NCBI GenBank assembly: GCA_028293765.1
Contig: JAQGOG010000016.1
Span: forward strand, 45,971-109,970
Source: Gammaproteobacteria bacterium
GTDB lineage: Bacteria; Pseudomonadota; Gammaproteobacteria; Steroidobacterales; Steroidobacteraceae
Length of the DNA: 64,000 nt
Reading direction: 5' to 3'
The notes beneath the pieces are model-generated. The model searched no databases. It saw only the letters and a program-made list of their open reading frames with translations, and was not told where the DNA came from. Positions 59,210 through 64,000 of this stretch are shown piece by piece; within the stretch, counting starts at the first letter, position 1; each line of letters begins with the position of its first letter. A program made the position numbers and the translations under genes.

Positions 59210-62200
59210 CAGACACGCGATGATGTGGTCCCGGCATGCTCTTTGTCAGGGCCGAGAGCGTCGAGTCGCCGTACACGTGGCAGGCGCCACTGCAGTTCTT
59301 CAACTCGTTCGCTGTGTACCGATCCCCTTTCGCGGTCTTCGGATGCGCATCCGCCTTGAAATCCTTCGCGTGACACCCGCCGCAGGATCCGATGTTCGCC
59401 GGCGCCGAATACGGAACCTGATCCGAGTTCGTCGTGTGGCATGCGATACAGGTCAACGCTGCGCGGTGATCTCCCGGATAAGCCGCTGAGACGTGCTTGA
59501 AGTTGATCGCGCTCCAGTCCGGATACGTATGACACGTGGCGCAGTCGCGCTGCATGCTCATATGGGCGGCGGGCTTGCCAACAGCGTTCGAGTTGTTGTG
59601 GCAGCCTCCGCAGCCGCTCTTGAGAGTCGAGTGATCCAGCTTCGCAGGCAGCCACGCGAGCGTACCGTGGCAAGTGTCGCACTGCTGCGTGGTCGGAATG
59701 TGATTGCGCGGCAGGCCGATGGTGTGCACGGCGTCGTGGCAGCTATTGCAGGTATGAGGCGCCACCGCTGCGTGATCGAAGTGGGCGGGCGTCCATGCGT
59801 TGGTCGTATGGCAATTCTCGCAGGCACTCGCCGTCGGGACATGAGCCGAGGGCTTGCCGGTGGCGATCCTTCCGTTGTGGCAATTCGCGCAGGCGCCCTT
59901 GACCTGCGTGTGGTCCACTTTGCTCACGGGTAGCCACGCTAACGTCGTATGACAGGCGTCGCACGAATTGCTCGTTGCAATATGGCTTGCCGGCTTTCCG
60001 GCGCCGCTCGCTTGGTCGTGACAACTGACGCAGCTCGTGCCAAACGCGCGTCGGTGGTCGAACACTCCGCCGGCGGCCACGGCCGACGCCCCAATTCTCG
60101 CCATTGCGCCACCAATGGCTACACCGCCGTTCCCAACTCCGGCCGCCGCGCGGGCACTCGCGACACCCGTTGACGCCTTGGCGGTCGCGGTCACCCTGGC
60201 AGCCGGCCGACGGATACCGTACTTGTCTCTCGGGGTGTGGCAGCCGGAGCCGCCGCAGTCCTGTCCCTTGTGGTGATTGGTACCGGGGCGCACCCACAGG
60301 TTCGGCTCGCCGGCCCAGGCCATGCCGGCCTCATGGCAGCTGTCGCATGCCTGCGCGCGTACCGCGGCGTGCTTCATGACGGTACCGGCGAACGTCGAGA
60401 AATTGGTCACGGTGTGACACTGCTCGCAGGCAATCGTGCCAGTAGGAATGTGCGCAGGCGGTCCAATGGGGGGTTCCTTGAGAGCCGGCGGTGCAATGTT
60501 GGCGAAGCTCAGTCCAGCTCCGTGACACTGCGCGCAGTTGCTCGTGATGTTCGCGTGATTCATCGTGTACACGCTGTAGTCGTTCGCGTTCGTATGACAC
60601 AGCGCGCAGTTCGATCCATCCGCCGCCGGCAACGGAATGTGATTCGGCGGCATGCTCGTGGCACCCTTGAACGTGGTCGTCGAGAAGTGGCAGTTCGAGC
60701 ACTCGCCCGCGGCAACGTGGGGAGCGGGCGGACGCGTCACGACCTGCGGCGAGCCTACGAAACTCCTGCCGGCCTCATGGCAGGTCGAGCAGGCGAGCGC
60801 CGTCACCACCGCATGATTCATGGCGGTCCCGGAGAAGGTGGTGAAGTTGCTGGTCGAGTGGCAGCTCTCGCAGGTGATCGTGCCGGTCGGGATGTGGTTG
60901 GACGGGAAAGTCTTGACCGCGGGCGTTCCAGCGAACGTCAGTCCCGCGCCGTGGCAGGTGATGCAGTTCGTCGTGAAGCCCGCATGATTCATCGCTGTTC
61001 CGGAGAACGTCGCGAAGTTGCTCTTCGAGTGGCAGCTGTCGCAGGCGGTGGTGCCGATCGGAACGTGATTGGTGGGCTCGGTAACGATGGGCGGCGCCCC
61101 AACGAAGGTTTTGCCGGTTGCATGGCACGTGGCGCAGGCGATCGAGGTCACCGCCGAATGCACCATTGCCGTGCCGGCGAATGTCGTGAACGTGGCAGTC
61201 GAATGGCAGCTTTCGCAAGCGGTCGTGCCGGTCGGAATATGGTTGCCCGGGAAAGTCTTCACGGGCGGAGCGCCCGTGAACGACAGTCCGGACCCGTGGC
61301 ATGCAATGCAGTTGGTCTTGAAACTGGCGTGGTTCATCGCCGTGCCTGCGAACGTGGCGAACGCGGTTGCGGAGTGGCAGCTCTCGCAGGCCGTCGCGCC
61401 AACCGGAATGTGTCCGGCGGGAAGCACTTTGAGGGTCGGCGGCGCCATGTTGACGAAACTCGAGCCGGCCGCGTGACACTGCGAGCAGTTGCTCGTGATG
61501 TTGACGTGATTCATCGTGTATACGCTGAAGTCGTTCGGGTTCGAGTGACACAGGGTGCACGTCGCGCCGTCCGCCGCGGGGAGCGGAATATGGTTCGGCG
61601 GCAGGTTGGTGGCGCCCAGGAAGCTCGTGGTAGAGAAATGGCACGTCGAACATTCGCCCGCGGTGACGTGCGGCGGCGGCGGACGCGTCACGATTGGAGG
61701 AGCGCCGACGAAACTCTTGCCAGCCTCATGGCAGCTCGAGCACGGAATCGAGGTCACCACGGAATGGTTCATCGTCGTGCCGGAGAACGTCATGAAGTTG
61801 CTGGTCGAGTGGCAGCCCTCGCAGGCGATCGTGCCGGTTGGAATATGGTTGCCCGGAATAGTCTTTACCGCCGGAGCTCCCACGAATGCCAGCCCAGCGC
61901 CGTGGCAAGCGATGCAGTTCGTCGTGAACCCCGCGTGATTCATCGCCGTGCCGGAGAACGTGGTGAAATTCGCCGCGGAGTGACAGCTGGTGCAGACCGT
62001 TGTGCCGATCGGAATGTGGTTCGTGGGCTCGGTTACGACTGGCGGTGCGCCAATGAAGGTCTTGCCCGTGGCATGACAGGTCGCGCATGCGGTGCCGCTG
62101 ACGGCCCCATGGTTCATCGGTGTGCCGGCAAAGCTCGTGAAGACGGACGCGGAATGGCAGCTCTCGCAGGCTGTCGTGCCGACAGGAATGTGAGTGGCGG

Positions 62201-63977
62201 GCAGAACCTTGAGCGTCGGCGGGGTCATGTTCGCGAAACTCGCTGCCGCACCATGACAAGTCGCGCAGGTGGTGCCCGTGACGACTGAATGAACCATGGT
62301 GTAAGTCACGTAGTTGCTGGCGTTAGTGTGACATTGCGAGCACGTCGTCGCGGAGCTCCCGTTCGGGATGGGAATGTGATTCGTCGGGAAGTTCGACGCG
62401 TTCAGAAAGGTCGCGGTGGTGTGACAGTCCGAGCACTCCTCGCCTTGTACGTGCGGCAGCGGCGGTCGGGTGACGATCGGCGGCGCGCCTACGAAACTTT
62501 TCCCCGCCTCGTGGCAGGTCGAGCACGGAATCGAGCCCACCACGGCGTGGTTCATCGTCGTGCCGGCGAATGTGGTGAAGTTGCCGCTGGAATGACAGCC
62601 CTCGCACGCAATCGTACCGGTTGGAATGTGGTTGCCCGGGAGCGTCTTTACGGCCGGCGTGCCGGTGAATGACAGTCCCGTGCCATGACACGCAATGCAG
62701 TTCGATGTGAACCCCGCGTGGTTCATGGCCGTGCCGGAGAAGGTCGTGAAGACGGACGTCGAGTGACAGTTCGAGCAGTCGACCTTACTGACGGGGATGT
62801 GTCCCGCCGGCTCGGTTACGACTGGAGGCGTGCCGACGAATGCCAGTCCCGCCGCGTGACAGGCGACGCAGCCCTGCGTGATCCCCGTGTGACTCATCGA
62901 CGTTCCGGCGAACGTCGTGAAGTTCGATGGCGAATGGCAGCTCTCGCAGGCCGCGGTGGTCGGAACGTGATTCGAAGGCATGACCTTCAAGGTCGGCGGT
63001 GCCATGTTCGCGAAACTCAGGCCTGCCGCATGGCATGTTGCGCATCCGCTCGAGATTCCCTGGTGGCTCATCACGTAGATGCTGAAATCGGCAGGGTTCG
63101 CGTGGCACAGGGTGCAGGGCTGCGACGTAGGAATGTGATTGGCGGGCTGGAGCGAGCCTGCTGTGAAAGAGGTCGTCGAAGTATGGCAGGAGGCGCAGTC
63201 GCCGCCGGTCGGGTGGGGCGCGGCCGGACGCGTCACGATCGTCACACCGAAGAAACTGTGCCCCGCTTCATGACAGGTCGCGCAGGCGATGGCTACCACT
63301 GCGGAGTGGTTCATCGCGGTTCCGGCGAACGTGGTGAAATTCGTAGTCGAGTGACAGGCTTCGCACGGCGCGCCGTTGATTGGGATGTGCGTTTTCGGCA
63401 TGCCGGTCGCCTGCACAGTGTTGTGACAGCTTGCGCAGCCGGTCGTGATGCCTTCGTGGCTGAACACGGCGCCTGCCCAACTGATCGTCGAGTGGCAGGC
63501 ATCGCATTCGAGATTCGTGTCGATATGCCGTGGACTCTTTCCTTGTGCCTGCACATTGTTATGGCAGGTCGAGCAGCTTCCGCGGGCCTCCGCATGGTCG
63601 AAATTGACCGCAGGCTTCCAGGCGATCGGGGTGTGGCAGCTGTCGCAGCGGTCCGTGGAGAGAATGTGATTCGCCGTTTTAGCTGTGGCGCGAATAGATG
63701 TTCCAATGCCGTGGCAGGCGGCGCAATTGCGCGGCGTTCCCTTGAACACGGCATTGGCGTGACACGATTCGCAGGGTAGATCGCGGTGCTGACCGAGGAG
63801 CTCGAAGCCCGTCGTGAGGTGGTCGAACGAGTCCCGTATCTGCACGCCGAAGCTGACCGGAACCGGCGCGAGTGCGAGCAGAAGCCAGCACAACGCCCGC
63901 TGTGCTAGCGGTTTGAGCGAACGAGAGCGTGAGGGGGTATCACGTGTGCGCGGCGGTTGGGGTTCGACGGCGTACAT
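59190..63977 (-). CDS. Very large multihaem cytochrome c with 52 CXXCH motifs
   Basis: A 1595-residue exported cytochrome (hydrophobic signal LAQRALCWLLLALAPVPVSFGV). I count 52 CXXCH motifs, plus one CX4CH (CGGSGCH) and one CX3CH (CSGACH), so up to 54 haems. Hemes 7-42 lie in imperfect tandem repeats built of the unit CESCHS..FTTFAGTAMNHA....C.TCHEAGKSFVGAPPIVTRP, grouped in larger blocks of about 750-790 nt. A haem-free, Ala/Gly-rich linker (TATAKASTGVASARAAAGVGNG and following) separates the last ten CXXCH haems. The start at 63977 is the first ATG with the signal; upstream sequence is outside the window. Such size suggests a polymeric or filament-like extracellular electron conductor. Confidence 0.93.
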   Translation of the reverse strand: MYAVEPQPPRTRDTPSRSRSLKPLAQRALCWLLLALAPVPVSFGVQIRDSFDHLTTGFELLGQHRDLPCESCHANAVFKGTPRNCAACHGIGTSIRATAKTANHILSTDRCDSCHTPIAWKPAVNFDHAEARGSCSTCHNNVQAQGKSPRHIDTNLECDACHSTISWAGAVFSHEGITTGCASCHNTVQATGMPKTHIPINGAPCEACHSTTNFTTFAGTAMNHSAVVAIACATCHEAGHSFFGVTIVTRPAAPHPTGGDCASCHTSTTSFTAGSLQPANHIPTSQPCTLCHANPADFSIYVMSHQGISSGCATCHAAGLSFANMAPPTLKVMPSNHVPTTAACESCHSPSNFTTFAGTSMSHTGITQGCVACHAAGLAFVGTPPVVTEPAGHIPVSKVDCSNCHSTSVFTTFSGTAMNHAGFTSNCIACHGTGLSFTGTPAVKTLPGNHIPTGTIACEGCHSSGNFTTFAGTTMNHAVVGSIPCSTCHEAGKSFVGAPPIVTRPPLPHVQGEECSDCHTTATFLNASNFPTNHIPIPNGSSATTCSQCHTNASNYVTYTMVHSVVTGTTCATCHGAAASFANMTPPTLKVLPATHIPVGTTACESCHSASVFTSFAGTPMNHGAVSGTACATCHATGKTFIGAPPVVTEPTNHIPIGTTVCTSCHSAANFTTFSGTAMNHAGFTTNCIACHGAGLAFVGAPAVKTIPGNHIPTGTIACEGCHSTSNFMTFSGTTMNHSVVTSIPCSSCHEAGKSFVGAPPIVTRPPPPHVTAGECSTCHFSTTSFLGATNLPPNHIPLPAADGATCTLCHSNPNDFSVYTMNHVNITSNCSQCHAAGSSFVNMAPPTLKVLPAGHIPVGATACESCHSATAFATFAGTAMNHASFKTNCIACHGSGLSFTGAPPVKTFPGNHIPTGTTACESCHSTATFTTFAGTAMVHSAVTSIACATCHATGKTFVGAPPIVTEPTNHVPIGTTACDSCHSKSNFATFSGTAMNHAGFTTNCITCHGAGLTFAGTPAVKTFPSNHIPTGTITCESCHSTSNFTTFSGTAMNHAVVTALACSTCHEAGRSFVGSPQVVTRPPAPHVAAGECSNCHFSTTTFKGATSMPPNHIPLPAADGSNCALCHTNANDYSVYTMNHANITSNCAQCHGAGLSFANIAPPALKEPPIGPPAHIPTGTIACEQCHTVTNFSTFAGTVMKHAAVRAQACDSCHEAGMAWAGEPNLWVRPGTNHHKGQDCGGSGCHTPRDKYGIRRPAARVTATAKASTGVASARAAAGVGNGGVAIGGAMARIGASAVAAGGVFDHRRAFGTSCVSCHDQASGAGKPASHIATSNSCDACHTTLAWLPVSKVDHTQVKGACANCHNGRIATGKPSAHVPTASACENCHTTNAWTPAHFDHAAVAPHTCNSCHDAVHTIGLPRNHIPTTQQCDTCHGTLAWLPAKLDHSTLKSGCGGCHNNSNAVGKPAAHMSMQRDCATCHTYPDWSAINFKHVSAAYPGDHRAALTCIACHTTNSDQVPYSAPANIGSCGGCHAKDFKADAHPKTAKGDRYTANELKNCSGACHVYGDSTLSALTKSMPGPHHRVSDATFKH

Positions 63978-64000
63978 AGGGGTCCTAATGCAGGCGAGCG

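Noticed and set aside
60237..62288. 683-residue plus-strand frame
   Set aside because: Antisense to the haem repeats; it is an Arg-rich repetitive peptide created by the repeat DNA, with no signal or domain.
59190..63977. Regular repeats resembling a CRISPR or minisatellite array
   Set aside because: The periodicity is explained by CXXCH haem-binding units within one open reading frame; repeats are imperfect and spacers are not unique.

Overview
This window is high-GC proteobacterial DNA. The encoded proteins are typical of Beta- or Gammaproteobacteria (type II secretion parts, NarL-type regulators, SCO, a DUF2844/DUF3443 pair), but no marker gene fixes the lineage. Nearly all of it is protein coding; I saw no rRNA, tRNA, IS element or CRISPR array. 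The dominant theme is extracytoplasmic redox chemistry: copper proteins, very large multihaem cytochromes, outer-membrane barrels, a dedicated secretion system and several two-component regulators.

Layout. 1-2392: end of an allene-oxide-cyclase-like protein and an orphan molybdopterin hydroxylase large subunit, then a decayed FAD-oxidase remnant. 2641-5399: MauE/MauD-like pair, a 2OG-Fe(II) oxygenase and an exported peroxiredoxin. 5440-8364 (minus): response regulator with Glu at the phosphoacceptor position, a soluble histidine kinase and a lytic transglycosylase. 8670-9389: NarL-type regulator. 9545-19390: a compact atypical type II secretion / type IV pilus-like operon (G-F-E, four PilM/N/O/P-like proteins, a secretin with a C-terminal cohesin-like domain, three more pseudopilins). 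19391-19810: a 420-nt structured leader. 19811-32873: two multicopper-oxidase-like proteins whose copper motifs complement each other, followed by a 3250-residue secreted protein that begins with a degenerate cupredoxin region. 32937-37290: small periplasmic proteins, SCO and a cytochrome c / periplasmic-binding-protein fusion. 38017-42289: an outer-membrane barrel, a phosphate-binding-like protein, a sensor kinase, a single-domain receiver and a second NarL-type regulator closely similar to the one at 8670. 42301-54104 (minus): a six-gene operon that reads as a complete electron conduit: cytoplasmic FAD/cNMP/4x[4Fe-4S] oxidoreductase, candidate dihaem b-type membrane protein, FHA-TM-decahaem protein, outer-membrane barrel, decahaem cytochrome with a beta-propeller, and a c554-like cytochrome. 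54421-56752: DUF2844, DUF3443 and a small lipoprotein. 56756-63977 (minus): an AMIN/SPOR/TPR/beta-barrel protein overlapping the end of a 1595-residue cytochrome with 52 CXXCH motifs.

Working model (inference): the secretion operon exports the copper-protein complex, SCO helps metallate it, and the two cytochrome loci carry electrons between the inner membrane and an extracellular donor or acceptor, for example a metal oxide or metal ion. Geobacter sulfurreducens offers a precedent: its multicopper protein OmpB is exported by an atypical type II system that includes OxpG. A shared DNA motif (core AACCCTAC / GTAGGGTT) occurs in the leaders of the secretion operon, the copper operon, the conduit operon and the second NarL-type regulator gene, suggesting one regulon.
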